Source: Bordetella genomosp. 10 (lineage in GTDB: Bacteria; Pseudomonadota; Gammaproteobacteria; Burkholderiales; Burkholderiaceae_B). From it: DNA of 64,000 nt. The stretch is from assembly GCF_002261225.1 (NCBI RefSeq), contig NZ_NEVM01000001.1:620001-684000 (forward strand). The letters are read 5' to 3'. The notes beneath the pieces are model-generated. The model saw only the letters and a program-made list of their open reading frames with translations, was not told the DNA's origin and ran no database searches. The position numbers were made by a program, and so were the translations under genes. Shown here piece by piece: positions 30,561 to 39,181 of the stretch; positions within the stretch are counted from its first letter, which is position 1, and the number at the start of each line of letters is the position of its first letter.

Positions 30561-32693
30561 TTAGCGCTCGCTCACGATCCTACCGTGTTCGAGATGGAGG
30601 ACTCGGTCCGCACTAAGAATAGTTTCGGGGCGATGCGCGATGATGATTCGTGTCATCTTAAGAGAACCGACGGCCGTATTTACGTTGCGTTCGCAGGCGA
30701 TGTCCAGGTGGCTAGTTGCTTCATCAAGAAGCAGGCAGCTGGGCTTCTTATAAAGCGCCCGCGCCAATAGCACGCGTTGTTTTTGTCCGCCGGATAGCAC
30801 GCTACCCATATCTCCGGTCAGCGTGTCGTAACGCATCGGGAGGGCCTCGATTTCATCGTGGATACAGGCCATCTTCGCGCAGGCCACTACCCAGTCCGGA
30901 TCAGCTTCAGGATCGAAAAAGCTAATATTCTCGAATAGCGAACCAGCAAAGAGCATGTCGTCCTGCATCACGGTCCCAAACACCTGACGCCGCGTCCTAG
31001 AGTCTGTTTGTTGGGTGGCCGAATTCCTTACGACGATGGAACCCGTGCTTGGCATAAGAATACCGAGCAACAAGTTTGCCAACGTTGATTTGCCGCTACC
31101 CGAGACGCCAGTGATGGCCACTGATTCTCCCGGCTGAATCGTGAAGCTCACATCGTTGAGTACAAGCGGTTCGAAGTCGCCATAGCGAAAGCTTAGATTC
31201 GAAACTATCAATTGGATAGCGCCTGCGTCGTCCGCAATTGAGCCGACATGCTGTGGATTCTCCAGATATTCCGTTCCCATCAGTGCAATATCTGAGAGTC
31301 GCTCCGCCTGCACCACCAGCATGCGATAGTCGACAGTCTTGTCGATTAACGCAAACATGCGGGTCTGAAACAGTACTTTGTACGCGAGGAAGGCTATCAA
31401 CGTCCCCAATGTGAGCTCGCCAGCGATAACGAAATGCGAGCCTAACCATACGACAACAATATTTTCGAAACTAGAAAAAAATCCGTTTGAATGCTTATGG
31501 AAGAAAGTTAGCCGTTGGACGCGAATATTCGCATTGATTTGATCGGTCAACAATGGGAGCCACGCTCCTCGACGGCCATCCTCTTTGGAGAATAGCTTGA
31601 TAGCTCTTATGCCGCGCAGCGTTTCAACGAAGTGACTTTGTTGTTTTGCTTCATGGACCAAATGCGCCTGCATGGCAGCACGCAGAGGTTTAAACCAGAT
31701 CGTACGAATTGTCGCATAGGCCCCTGATGCCAAGAGAACCACGCTGGCAAGGATTGGGTTATAGAGAAATAATAGTGCAAGGGCCAAAAGCGTCATGACG
31801 CCATCTAATGCACCTTCCAGAAAAGAGGTGGTAATGGTGCGCTGAATGTCATCGATGGCGCCGAACTTCGAAAGTAAATCTCCTAGATGGCGCTTGTTGA
31901 AAAAGTCGACCGGCAGACGGATAAGGTGAGAAAAAATATTGGCGCGCCAGCGCAAATTCCATACGGCACCCACATGCATCAGCAACCACGATCGTAAAAA
32001 AGCAGTTGTGTGCTCACATATGGCCAGTACCAAGAAGGCGGTGGCCAGCAGATTCATTAATTCAACGTCGGCCGAAATAAGAACGTGATCAATAGTCCAC
32101 TGAACATAGAATGGTGCAGCAAGGACAAAGATTTCAAGCACCACCGAGAAAACGAAAGTTTGCAAAAAAGCGCCGCGTAGACCTTCGAGTGAACCGATTA
32201 GATGAAATAGCGGAATTGTCTGCTGTTCGTCTTTTTTTTCAAACTCGGTAGCTGGCCAGAGTTCTAACGCTACTCCCGTGAATTTTTGTGAAATCTCCGC
32301 CATTGAGATTTTCCGATAACCGCGAGCGGGGTCATGAATATATACTGCGCCAGATTTAACGCGCTCGAGTACTACGAAATGATTGAATTCCCAATGCAGA
32401 ATACACGGCGTTCGCAGATTTCTTAGGGAATCGAGTTTCAATTTAACCGCTCGGCTGACCAGCTGCATACGAGAGGCGATCTGAACGAGTCCGGTAAAGT
32501 TTGTGCCCTTTTGAGAGATGAAAAAACGCCTGCGTAGTTCCGGCAGTCCTACGCGGTGTTCATAATATCCCGCGATCATGGCCAGACAGGCCAAACCGCA
32601 TTCAGCAGCCTCTGTCTGAAGTACAGTCGGTATGCGGCGCTCCCTGTGAAAAGAAAATGTTGTTTGCGCTGTTTCTTTTTGGCCGTGTGTCAC
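30561..32693 (-). CDS. C39-peptidase ABC exporter of the RiPP cluster
   Basis: A 710-residue peptidase-containing ABC transporter that should cut the precursor leader after its Gly-Ala site and export the core. The N-terminal C39 peptidase has the catalytic Cys in QTEAAECGLACL, the His in HWEFNHFVVLERV and the Asp in IHDPARGY. A six-helix membrane domain follows, then an ATPase with GVSGSGKST (Walker A), LSGGQKQR (signature) and LLLDEATSHLD (Walker B). I chose GTG at 32693, which overlaps the HlyD stop (GTGA); an ATG at 32732 would extend into the HlyD gene. Order and type match the exporter of XyeA-type clusters. Confidence 0.92.
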   Translation of the reverse strand: MTHGQKETAQTTFSFHRERRIPTVLQTEAAECGLACLAMIAGYYEHRVGLPELRRRFFISQKGTNFTGLVQIASRMQLVSRAVKLKLDSLRNLRTPCILHWEFNHFVVLERVKSGAVYIHDPARGYRKISMAEISQKFTGVALELWPATEFEKKDEQQTIPLFHLIGSLEGLRGAFLQTFVFSVVLEIFVLAAPFYVQWTIDHVLISADVELMNLLATAFLVLAICEHTTAFLRSWLLMHVGAVWNLRWRANIFSHLIRLPVDFFNKRHLGDLLSKFGAIDDIQRTITTSFLEGALDGVMTLLALALLFLYNPILASVVLLASGAYATIRTIWFKPLRAAMQAHLVHEAKQQSHFVETLRGIRAIKLFSKEDGRRGAWLPLLTDQINANIRVQRLTFFHKHSNGFFSSFENIVVVWLGSHFVIAGELTLGTLIAFLAYKVLFQTRMFALIDKTVDYRMLVVQAERLSDIALMGTEYLENPQHVGSIADDAGAIQLIVSNLSFRYGDFEPLVLNDVSFTIQPGESVAITGVSGSGKSTLANLLLGILMPSTGSIVVRNSATQQTDSRTRRQVFGTVMQDDMLFAGSLFENISFFDPEADPDWVVACAKMACIHDEIEALPMRYDTLTGDMGSVLSGGQKQRVLLARALYKKPSCLLLDEATSHLDIACERNVNTAVGSLKMTRIIIAHRPETILSADRVLHLEHGRIVSER

Positions 32694-33940
32694 AGCTTTT
32701 CTCTTAATCGATAAAGTGGTACAAACGCCCATTCGAAAAGGCGTCGAGTCTCTAGTGGCAAACTTGCATCTAGTAGCATGCCCGCGCGCAGGCGTTGTCC
32801 CTTGCCACGCAAATCATCGAGGAATTGACGCTCTAAATTAATCTTGACTAGATATACCGGGTTCCTGTTGTTTTGGTGATAGGGTGCTATATCTGCGATT
32901 TCTTCATGCAGCGTCGAGATTTCGGCAATGGAGAGAATGTTCCCGCGTTGTAAGCCGTATTTTTGATACGGGAATACGCGATAGCGTAACTTCACCGGCA
33001 GGCCTGGCTTTAGATGACCTACAGCGTGACTTTGCACATAAAGATGAGCTTCCAGCGGCTGATCATTTGAAATTATGGACATGAGAGGTTTGGTGGGGCT
33101 CACGCGCTGGCCGATATGAGCCACAACAGCCGTTGCCGAACCGTCGGCAGGGGCGATCACAGAAAACTCGCGAGCGGCGTCGTTTTCAGTTAGTTGTTGA
33201 GATATTTCGGCTAGTTTTCCTCTAAGCTGCGAACGTTCCTGCTGATGCTTATGCGGCATCCCCGCCAACGTTTCTGCGGTGTCCTCCTTCACCCGAATGG
33301 CGGTGAGGTGATCGCGTTCAAGAGCATATAGTCGACTCTGTTTCTCGTGGAAATCGGCTTGGACTTTGTCCGCCAGTTCTTTTGAGACTGCACCTAGTGG
33401 CTCGAGTCGACGATACCGGCTGGTGCTATCGCGTGCCAGCATCACGAGTTTTCGCTGCTCATCGATTAGTTCGCCATATTTGGCGATTTCCCGGGACTGA
33501 TTTTCCAACCGCTGCTTCCATCGCCTCAGTTCAATCTCTTGCAATTTCTCCACGACTGAAAGATTCTTTGCAAGCAACTGCTGTCGCACGGAAAGGTGTT
33601 TATTGATGGCTACCATGGTTGGATTGCCACTGCCATCCCATTGCTCTCCTGACACTACGTAGAGGACGGCACCCGTTTTGACCTCTTGGTCGTCTGCTAC
33701 GTGTTTAGCTGTGATAACCCCACGGAAGGGTGAAAACACTTTGACAATGCCATCTCTTGGGACTAGCTGTCCGGCCACTGACGTGTACCTCGTATAGCTT
33801 CCTATCACAAAGATTGCTATCAGCACGCTGGCGGCTACCGCTGATAATGCGGCTATGGTCTTCAGAGATGGCGGTTGGGCAATAATGGTCTCGCTCGTAT
33901 GTCTAGCACGGCTCGCCTCTATAGCTGCTTTTCGGAACAT
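32690..33940 (-). CDS. HlyD-family membrane fusion protein
   Basis: A 416-residue periplasmic adaptor that should link the C39 ABC exporter to an outer-membrane channel such as TolC. One membrane helix lies at about residues 27-49 (LKTIAALSAVAASVLIAIFV). A lipoyl-like half (VFSPFRGVITAKHVADDQEV), a long coiled coil (about residues 105-240) and the matching half APADGSATAVVAHIGQRV follow, with the beta-barrel region after. The stop overlaps the exporter start. No TolC-type gene is in the island, so a host channel is presumably used. Confidence 0.9.
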   Translation of the reverse strand: MFRKAAIEASRARHTSETIIAQPPSLKTIAALSAVAASVLIAIFVIGSYTRYTSVAGQLVPRDGIVKVFSPFRGVITAKHVADDQEVKTGAVLYVVSGEQWDGSGNPTMVAINKHLSVRQQLLAKNLSVVEKLQEIELRRWKQRLENQSREIAKYGELIDEQRKLVMLARDSTSRYRRLEPLGAVSKELADKVQADFHEKQSRLYALERDHLTAIRVKEDTAETLAGMPHKHQQERSQLRGKLAEISQQLTENDAAREFSVIAPADGSATAVVAHIGQRVSPTKPLMSIISNDQPLEAHLYVQSHAVGHLKPGLPVKLRYRVFPYQKYGLQRGNILSIAEISTLHEEIADIAPYHQNNRNPVYLVKINLERQFLDDLRGKGQRLRAGMLLDASLPLETRRLFEWAFVPLYRLREKL

Positions 33941-33954
33941 GACTGTTCGACGTG

Positions 33955-34872
33955 TCAGTCTGCGCGAATTTCATTTTCATTGTGCAGGCGTTGGGCGGTT
34001 CCTTGTCGGCTCAGAAGATTAAAATCGTGGTGTGTTCCGTCGTAGTAGATGATGTTGTTTTTCAGGATATCCATACCGATGTAGCCCAAGTTATCGACTA
34101 CTTCTTCGTTTTTTGTATGTCTGGGAATTACTGGTAGCGATTTGAGAATCTGTCCGTTAATTTTCAAATCAACAAGTCTCATGTGCTCGTTTCTTGGCAG
34201 CTCTGCTTTGAATATATCCATAATTTTTGGACTTTCTTTTCCTTTGGGTTTTGACGCTAGTAGCGAAGCTTGAATAAAGGTAAAGGGAGCACCGGAGTCG
34301 ACCAACATGGGAATCATACGGTTGTCGAGTTCGACCGAAGTTGCGATGACGTAGTAGGGATTCGGGATGGTAGTTCCCCGTCGTATGTTGAGGTCGTTGA
34401 CAGTTCCTATATCGAACGGCGGGCTGGTAAAAAAGCAATTCTCTTCGAAGTCCACAACGACAGCATTAGGCCCTGCGATAGCTTGTGGACTCAATATTCC
34501 AGAATAGCCATCTTCAGAAAGAGCCGATTCGGTGAGAAGGTAGAAGTCCTGCCGAATAGCATTTCCATGATAGTCCGCCAGGGTTGCCTTCACCTTTCGT
34601 GCATTGCCTGAACCGACAATGGCATGCTGTCTCTCGATCGTCGCGCTGGGATTCTCGTCGAGCAGGAATTCATCCCATAGGCTGTGCGAGTTGGAGCCTG
34701 TATCCAGCATCATCTTGGCGGGTCTACCATTGACTAGAATATGGACTGTCGGATTCGCTTTGCTCTGCATGTCGTCGTATTGAATTGAGCTTTGGAATTG
34801 CACGGGATTGCTAGTCAGAGTGGTAGCGCAACCCACTGCTTTCGCTTTTGCCAAGACTGGAATAAAAAGCAT
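33955..34872 (-). CDS. Two-lobed aspartic protease of the RiPP cluster, start probably frameshifted
   Basis: A 305-residue aspartic protease with two catalytic motifs, MLDTGSNSHSLW (first lobe) and LVDSGAPFTF (second lobe), each in a retropepsin-like fold. It may trim the exported peptide after leader removal. The annotated ATG at 34872 falls inside the hydrophobic part of a signal peptide (MLFIPVLAKAKAVGC). A better start, ATG at 34910, encodes MTASRTLFF but is one base out of frame because of a T7 tract (34885-34891); with eight T the sequence would read MTASRTLFFLSLTMLFIPVL then AKAKA. Such clan AA proteases occur in Xye-type clusters. Confidence 0.82.
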   Translation of the reverse strand: MLFIPVLAKAKAVGCATTLTSNPVQFQSSIQYDDMQSKANPTVHILVNGRPAKMMLDTGSNSHSLWDEFLLDENPSATIERQHAIVGSGNARKVKATLADYHGNAIRQDFYLLTESALSEDGYSGILSPQAIAGPNAVVVDFEENCFFTSPPFDIGTVNDLNIRRGTTIPNPYYVIATSVELDNRMIPMLVDSGAPFTFIQASLLASKPKGKESPKIMDIFKAELPRNEHMRLVDLKINGQILKSLPVIPRHTKNEEVVDNLGYIGMDILKNNIIYYDGTHHDFNLLSRQGTAQRLHNENEIRAD

Positions 34873-34884
34873 AGTTAAAGAAAG

Positions 34885-34891
34885 AAAAAAA
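34885..34891 (-). other. T7 homopolymer breaking the protease signal peptide
   Basis: On the minus strand seven T follow ATG ACA GCA TCC AGA ACT C. One added T would join the ATG at 34910 to the protease frame and give a standard signal peptide. Length change here could act as an on/off switch, could be a true inactivating slip, or could be a sequencing error. Confidence 0.7.
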
Positions 34892-34915
34892 GAGTTCTGG
34901 ATGCTGTCATGACAA

Positions 34916-36097
34916 TTAAAGCGAATCAGAAGAATGGAGGTTCTTGGAAATTTCGTGGAGCGGAACCCCTCGCTTGGCGAGGTATGCGGCGCTCTTTAAA
35001 TACATTGCCTTCAGTGCCTCACAATAAATCGAGGGCTGATCAGCGTTACCATTCTTCATGCGATGGAGAGGGGTTTCGTCACGTGTAACGTGCCCACATA
35101 CATTGAGCCAAGTGCATCGGGCGCATGAAGACGGGATGCTTCGTGGTGCACATATGCTGGAGACCATACTGTGCCAAGCTAGAAATTCTGGAAAAGTGGC
35201 GCTTTTGACATTCATGCCGGAGTTAAAGATTTCCGGCGCGGCGTTTCGCAATGTGTCGTCATGCCCAATGTCGCCACCACTCGATACAGTGAAAACTACT
35301 GTGTCGCTCGTCGAAGCTATTAACCGGTCTTTTGACGCCTTCTCTTTTTTTTGGAGAATTCCCTGCAGCGTCAGATCAATAATATTTATTCGATTTTTTT
35401 TGTTTTCGTCTCTTTCCCAGCACTCGAAGAGATCGCCTACAAACTTTACAAAGCGTGCTGTATCCGTCGGGCTCGCAGAGTCATGTGTTTCGTCGGGAAA
35501 GAGGAATTGCATGCGAGAGAAGCCTAACTCCTTAGTCAGGCACATATAAGTGGTGCTCGCATTGGACTCAGGGCTGACCACGCAAAGCGAACCGAAGCTA
35601 GGTATACGTCCTTCGGAAAATGCCTGCTTCACTGCAGCAATCTTTGGCACCATGCTGTCGAACGTTCCGCGGCCGCGGTGGTCAATCCGATTCGCGTCAT
35701 GCTGTGCTTTGGATCCGTCGATACTGATCCCTACGGAAATCTGGTGGCGCGAGAACACTTCAAGCCAAGCTTCGTTTATCAAAACGGCATTGGTTTGCAC
35801 GGTGAATCGAACCTGCTTTGCGTCATGCAGTCCGGTTTTTATTATCGATACGATTTCCGCGAACCGCTTCGGTCCTAGAAGCAAAGGCTCTCCACCATGC
35901 ATATCTAGTTGGAAAGCCGTTTCCGAGATTTTCTGAGGCAGCGTTCTCAGAAATTTCACAAGGCTCTGGACGGTTTCCGCTGAAATGAGCGGAGGGTGAT
36001 TTTCAAAGTCCTTGTTTCCCTTGTTGAAGAAGTAACAGTACTTGCAGTTTAAATTGCATCTCTCGGCAACCTTTAGAATGATCTCGATGTGGCGCAT
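34916..36097 (-). CDS. XyeB-like radical SAM/SPASM peptide maturase
   Basis: A 393-residue radical SAM enzyme predicted to join an aromatic ring carbon to the beta-carbon of a residue two places on, making three-residue cyclophanes in the precursor. It binds the SAM cluster through C14, C18 and C21 (CNLNCKYCYFF), with the family-like lead-in IEIILKVAER. LDMHGGEPLL and VQTNAVLIN fit the SAM-binding core. The C-terminus has Cys-rich SPASM/twitch-type segments (CAPRSIPSSCARCTWLNVCG and IYCEAL). A strong GGAGGA precedes the ATG. It is 79 bases downstream of the precursor gene. Confidence 0.92.
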   Translation of the reverse strand: MRHIEIILKVAERCNLNCKYCYFFNKGNKDFENHPPLISAETVQSLVKFLRTLPQKISETAFQLDMHGGEPLLLGPKRFAEIVSIIKTGLHDAKQVRFTVQTNAVLINEAWLEVFSRHQISVGISIDGSKAQHDANRIDHRGRGTFDSMVPKIAAVKQAFSEGRIPSFGSLCVVSPESNASTTYMCLTKELGFSRMQFLFPDETHDSASPTDTARFVKFVGDLFECWERDENKKNRINIIDLTLQGILQKKEKASKDRLIASTSDTVVFTVSSGGDIGHDDTLRNAAPEIFNSGMNVKSATFPEFLAWHSMVSSICAPRSIPSSCARCTWLNVCGHVTRDETPLHRMKNGNADQPSIYCEALKAMYLKSAAYLAKRGVPLHEISKNLHSSDSL

Positions 36098-36176
36098 CGT
36101 TAACGTCCTCCGTGGAAGGTCCCCGAGGGCCTGTTAGAGCCGTCGGAGACGTTGCAAGGAACTGTTCGTATAACAA

Positions 36177-36341
36177 CTAGAAGGCCTTGCTCCAGATTCT
36201 GTTAAAAGGTGTAGGGGGAACCTGCGGCGCTGCACCTACGATCTGATCAAGCTCAGATTGTGGGATATCTTCGATGAGCTTGTTCTCGGTGGCTTCACGT
36301 TGAGCGCGCTCCAAGTGCCGAATAATGTCATGGGTAGTCAT
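36177..36341 (-). CDS. XyeA-like RiPP precursor peptide (54 residues)
   Basis: A short gene immediately before the maturase. The leader starts MTTHDIIRHLERAQREATEN, is charged and helical, and ends IPQSELDQIVGA, a double-glycine-type (here Gly-Ala) C39 site. The predicted core is APQVPPTPFNRIWSKAF, 17 residues to the stop. FNR and WSK are aromatic-x-basic triplets, the substrate pattern of three-residue cyclophane maturases, and the W-S-K-x-F end matches darobactin A (WNWSKSF). GGGAAAGAGAGA upstream gives a ribosome-binding site. The assignment rests on motif, size, position and the four genes behind it. Confidence 0.85.
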   Translation of the reverse strand: MTTHDIIRHLERAQREATENKLIEDIPQSELDQIVGAAPQVPPTPFNRIWSKAF

Positions 36342-36829
36342 TTTTCAATCTCTCTTTCCCGCGTTGAAGGATCGGATCCGCGGCGGCGGGTCGCTGAGGT
36401 CCGGAGACGGTGATTGATTGCTTGTTGCAGATGAGGTGTTCTTGGCGAACACACGCTTCTAGCTTTTCGAGTTCTTCCGCTTCAGAAGAAGCTCAACGGC
36501 AGGACCCAACGCCACTACGAGGTGGAAGGATAGATTTGGAGGTCGATTTGGAACGCTGCTGTTTCGCTTCAGTGGTACATCTATTGGGAAGGGTTCCGAT
36601 GTAACTCCCTTCCTTTAGCGAGTGCTTGTGGAGGCCAAATTGGTCTGAATTCGGCTTGCGGCGCACGATCTTGCGTGCAGTTAATGCAAGCTGCGCGGTC
36701 GTTAGGTGGTAAGCGACTACCCAGTACCGCCTTTACTGTTTGACTGGTGATGTCCTGTGTGCACCAGCCGGCCATCGCAGGTGTGACGAGCACCGCGTAT
36801 GCTCAGGCGGCGGGCGAGCCGATAGAATG
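36342..36829. other. Upstream region of RiPP cluster, possible IS66 left end
   Basis: About 490 bases without a gene. It must include the RiPP operon promoter, but I see no clear -35/-10 pair. At 36709-36731 GTAAGCGACTACCCAGTACC resembles an IS66-family inverted-repeat end (such ends often start GTAAGCG) and faces the transposase relic that follows. Confidence 0.35.
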
Positions 36830-37490
36830 GCCACCATGCAATCAATCGTCCTCACCTCCACCCGACGACATCGATGTGAAGGCCCCGTTGCCAAGCAGCT
36901 CAAAGAGGTGCGGGCGTTGCGTGAGGAACGTTCCGCCTGACATGAGGAGTGCGAAGCACTGCAACAGTCCAGGCATGATGATAAGAACGAGATCGCGTTG
37001 GAACTTGAACTCGAAGAGCTCAGGGTCAATCAGGGCGAGTGGGCAGCCGTCACCGAACGGTCTGCATGCAAGCCCTCGTCTGCGCCGATTCGTTGCCCCT
37101 TGCCGCCGTATCTGCCGCGTGCGGTCATCGAACCCCGTCCGCACGCCCCGTTCTGCCTGGATTGTGGTAGTCAGTGGTGGTGCTTGGGCTGTAGAGTACG
37201 TGCCAGCCAGCTTCAAGGTCATCCAGCACGTCCGCCCGTGCTTTATCTGCATGTGCTGCGACTGCATGATTCAGCAAGTACGCAAGACCATACCTTTTTG
37301 CATCGGCAGCCTGCCATCTACGCTCGCGAAGGCGTCGAACTCAGCGACAGCACAATGGCCAACTGGGCCGGCGTGCACCATCAACTGCTCTTGCCCTTGG
37401 TGGCACGGCTGCGCGATCATGCCTTCGCGGCTAGGGAGCTGCGCACGGCACACGCCGGTCTTCAGCATGCTCCTGCTGCATGTGCTCCGT
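36830..37490 (+). mobile_element. IS66-family transposase (TnpC) relic
   Basis: Fragments of an IS66-type TnpC appear in order but in different frames: ALELELEELRVNQGE, then PYLPRAVIEPRPHAPFCLDCG, then EYVPASFKVIQHVRP, then IYAREGVELSDSTMANWAG. In intact TnpC these form one chain (E-Y-V-P-A-x-F-x-V-I-x-H-V-R-P; Y-x-R-E-G-V-E-L-x-x-S-T-x-A-x-W). Frameshifts near 37165 and 37285 break it and the catalytic C-terminal part is missing. It abuts the truncated Ltp-like gene. Confidence 0.8.
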
Positions 37491-37770
37491 GGGTTGTCTG
37501 GCTTTTGGTGTATTTGTTGCCAGCGCTCGACGACAGTCGCTCAATGAGTCCCTTACATGAAAAGCCCATCATATCGAGATACTGCCTCGCGGATCTTTCT
37601 GCCTGTTTGTTCCAATCCACATAGAGACTATCGACAGCAACTGTCGCATCTGACAGCTTATAACCATCCCCTGTAGCCGAAGATGGCTGCTCAATCAGCC
37701 CATCGCGTGAGAAACCTTGGATGCTCAGATATAGATTACGGAAGCGCTGAGGCGACAGGGTGGCTCCCAA
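37490..37770 (-). pseudogene. Truncated Ltp-type (PF07553) surface lipoprotein fragment
   Basis: Two Ltp repeats are seen: FSRDGLIEQPSSATGDGYKL followed by SDATVAVDSLYVDWNKQAER and then SARQYLDMMGFSCKGLIERL. The F-S-x-x-G-L-I-x-Q-L and A-x-x-A-V-D-x-x-x-V-D-W-N motifs define the family, which includes phage superinfection-immunity lipoproteins. The frame runs into the IS66 relic after YTKSQ, and no signal peptide or lipobox remains at the N-terminus, so both ends are broken. Confidence 0.65.
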
Positions 37771-37954
37771 CAGATCAAATATTTTTTTTCTATGGGAATG
37801 CGTCCGCTATCCGAGGAAGAGACTCATACTGTCTGTCGTCGCGTCACGGACAGTGTCCCTTCTGGGTTGTTTGACAAGTTAATATGGTCGCCGAATGGAA
37901 TGGCTTAACGGCTACTAATGCAGCGAAGAACATATTGTTTCTGTGGACACGCCC

Positions 37955-38566
37955 TTACTTGCTGCCAGGTTCAACACCGTCATTCGGATGCAGAGTCCGC
38001 TGATCTATGTCCTCGGGACGCTTACTCTGCCAGACTGCCCAGTAACGCTGACGTTTGTCTTCGATGGACTCTCGGTTCTGCTCAAACCATTGCGCCGAGG
38101 CCGGAGTCAGCTCCATCCAGGCATTGTTTTTTAGAAGGTCGCTGAGATCCTTGTCGCTGAGCGTGCGACGAGTGTAGGTATTTGAGTAAGCTGGCCACAG
38201 TGAAAACCTGCCGTAAAGTGCGCCCATTCGGACGATGCCTTGAGCATAGTAGACCTTACCGGCCGCGAGATCGGCTTCCAGAAAGTCCGCGGCTTCCGAA
38301 ACAATCATAAAAAGGTGGTGACCGGGTGTGGTGGTGTACGCCAGGTTGGTTCCCTTCGCTAACGTGCCAATGAGCTTTGACTGAGGGTCCGTTGCGTCAT
38401 AGACGGTGCCATTGACACCACCGCCAAAGAATGAATTGTTCCGCAGGAAAATCACTTGAGATTGTTCGATGCTCGGCGGAGCCGGAGCCTTCGAGCGGAC
38501 CATAGGCGCACCGCATCCGGTGAGGGCCAGTACAAGACAAGTAAACAGGATGCTGCGGATCGGCAT
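37955..38566 (-). CDS. DUF2846-type lipoprotein
   Basis: A 203-residue lipoprotein with a textbook signal (MPIRSILFTCLVLALTGCGAP, split; lipobox LTGC). The mature part has SQVIFLRNNSFFGGG, LIGTLAKGTNLAYTTTPGHHLF and AADFLEADLAAGKVYYAQG, the pattern of DUF2846 proteins, which are small beta proteins of unknown role in many Proteobacteria. The ATG at 38566 sits directly before the lipoprotein signal with GGAA upstream; an ATG at 38590 would add eight residues. It is one of the few intact genes on the right side of the island. Confidence 0.72.
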   Translation of the reverse strand: MPIRSILFTCLVLALTGCGAPMVRSKAPAPPSIEQSQVIFLRNNSFFGGGVNGTVYDATDPQSKLIGTLAKGTNLAYTTTPGHHLFMIVSEAADFLEADLAAGKVYYAQGIVRMGALYGRFSLWPAYSNTYTRRTLSDKDLSDLLKNNAWMELTPASAQWFEQNRESIEDKRQRYWAVWQSKRPEDIDQRTLHPNDGVEPGSK

Positions 38567-38599
38567 GGTGTTCCGGGAAGGTTGCGACATGGGATAGCT

Positions 38600-39181
38600 A
38601 GCTAACGCCTAAATTAATAGTAACCTATTAAAACTAAATATGTAAATTGGAATCAACGAGATTTTGTTTGTGTGTGATAGACCGACGCGCTCCGGATTTA
38701 GCACGAAGCAGGTTTAGAGTCCGGAATTAAAATCTCTTCTTGTCCGCCACCCTTGGTGAGTTGCTGAGACGGCCGGCGCAAGCGCCATATACTGGGCGGG
38801 ATTGCCACCTTGGTTGGTGATACGCGACGAGAGGGACGCCTTGCCCAGAAGCGGGAAGCCTTGCGAGACGTGCCTGCCCGATCTGCGAGTGCAGGTCAGG
38901 CGTAGGTACGGCGTGAACTGGAACACCTACGAATACCAAGCCAGAAGAACGGGATTTACCTACGACACCGAGTGTTGTCCTCATGGAGGATGATGGGGAG
39001 GGCGCCGAAATAGTGAGCAGGCTTTCGTACCATACAGGGGGAAATTGAACGGCAAGCTTTTATTGTTAATGGTTCTTTTGTCTATGAGATAGTACTTTTA
39101 AAACCTTAAGGCATTCGCCCGAATGCTCTCAATATTGAATGAATATCGTCGAGTTCGAAAGACTTGTCTAGAAGACGAAGA
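38600..39181. other. AT-rich gap with an unassigned relic
   Basis: About 580 bases before the immunity gene. Short frames on both strands between 38714 and 38993 (63-85 codons) resemble no family I know and overlap each other, so none is called. The base composition around 38740-38960 is G/C-richer than its flanks, which may mark an inserted fragment of core DNA. Confidence 0.35.

Noticed and set aside
36177..36341. Classification of the RiPP locus as a darobactin (dar) cluster
   Set aside because: The core lacks the WNW portion and the exporter is a C39-peptidase type with a protease gene, unlike the separate HlyD, permease and ATPase genes of dar loci. The similarity is to the WSKxF end only.
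38714..38993. Overlapping short frames on both strands before the Imm52-like gene
   Set aside because: Three different frames of 63-85 codons overlap and none resembles a known family; recorded as an unassigned relic.
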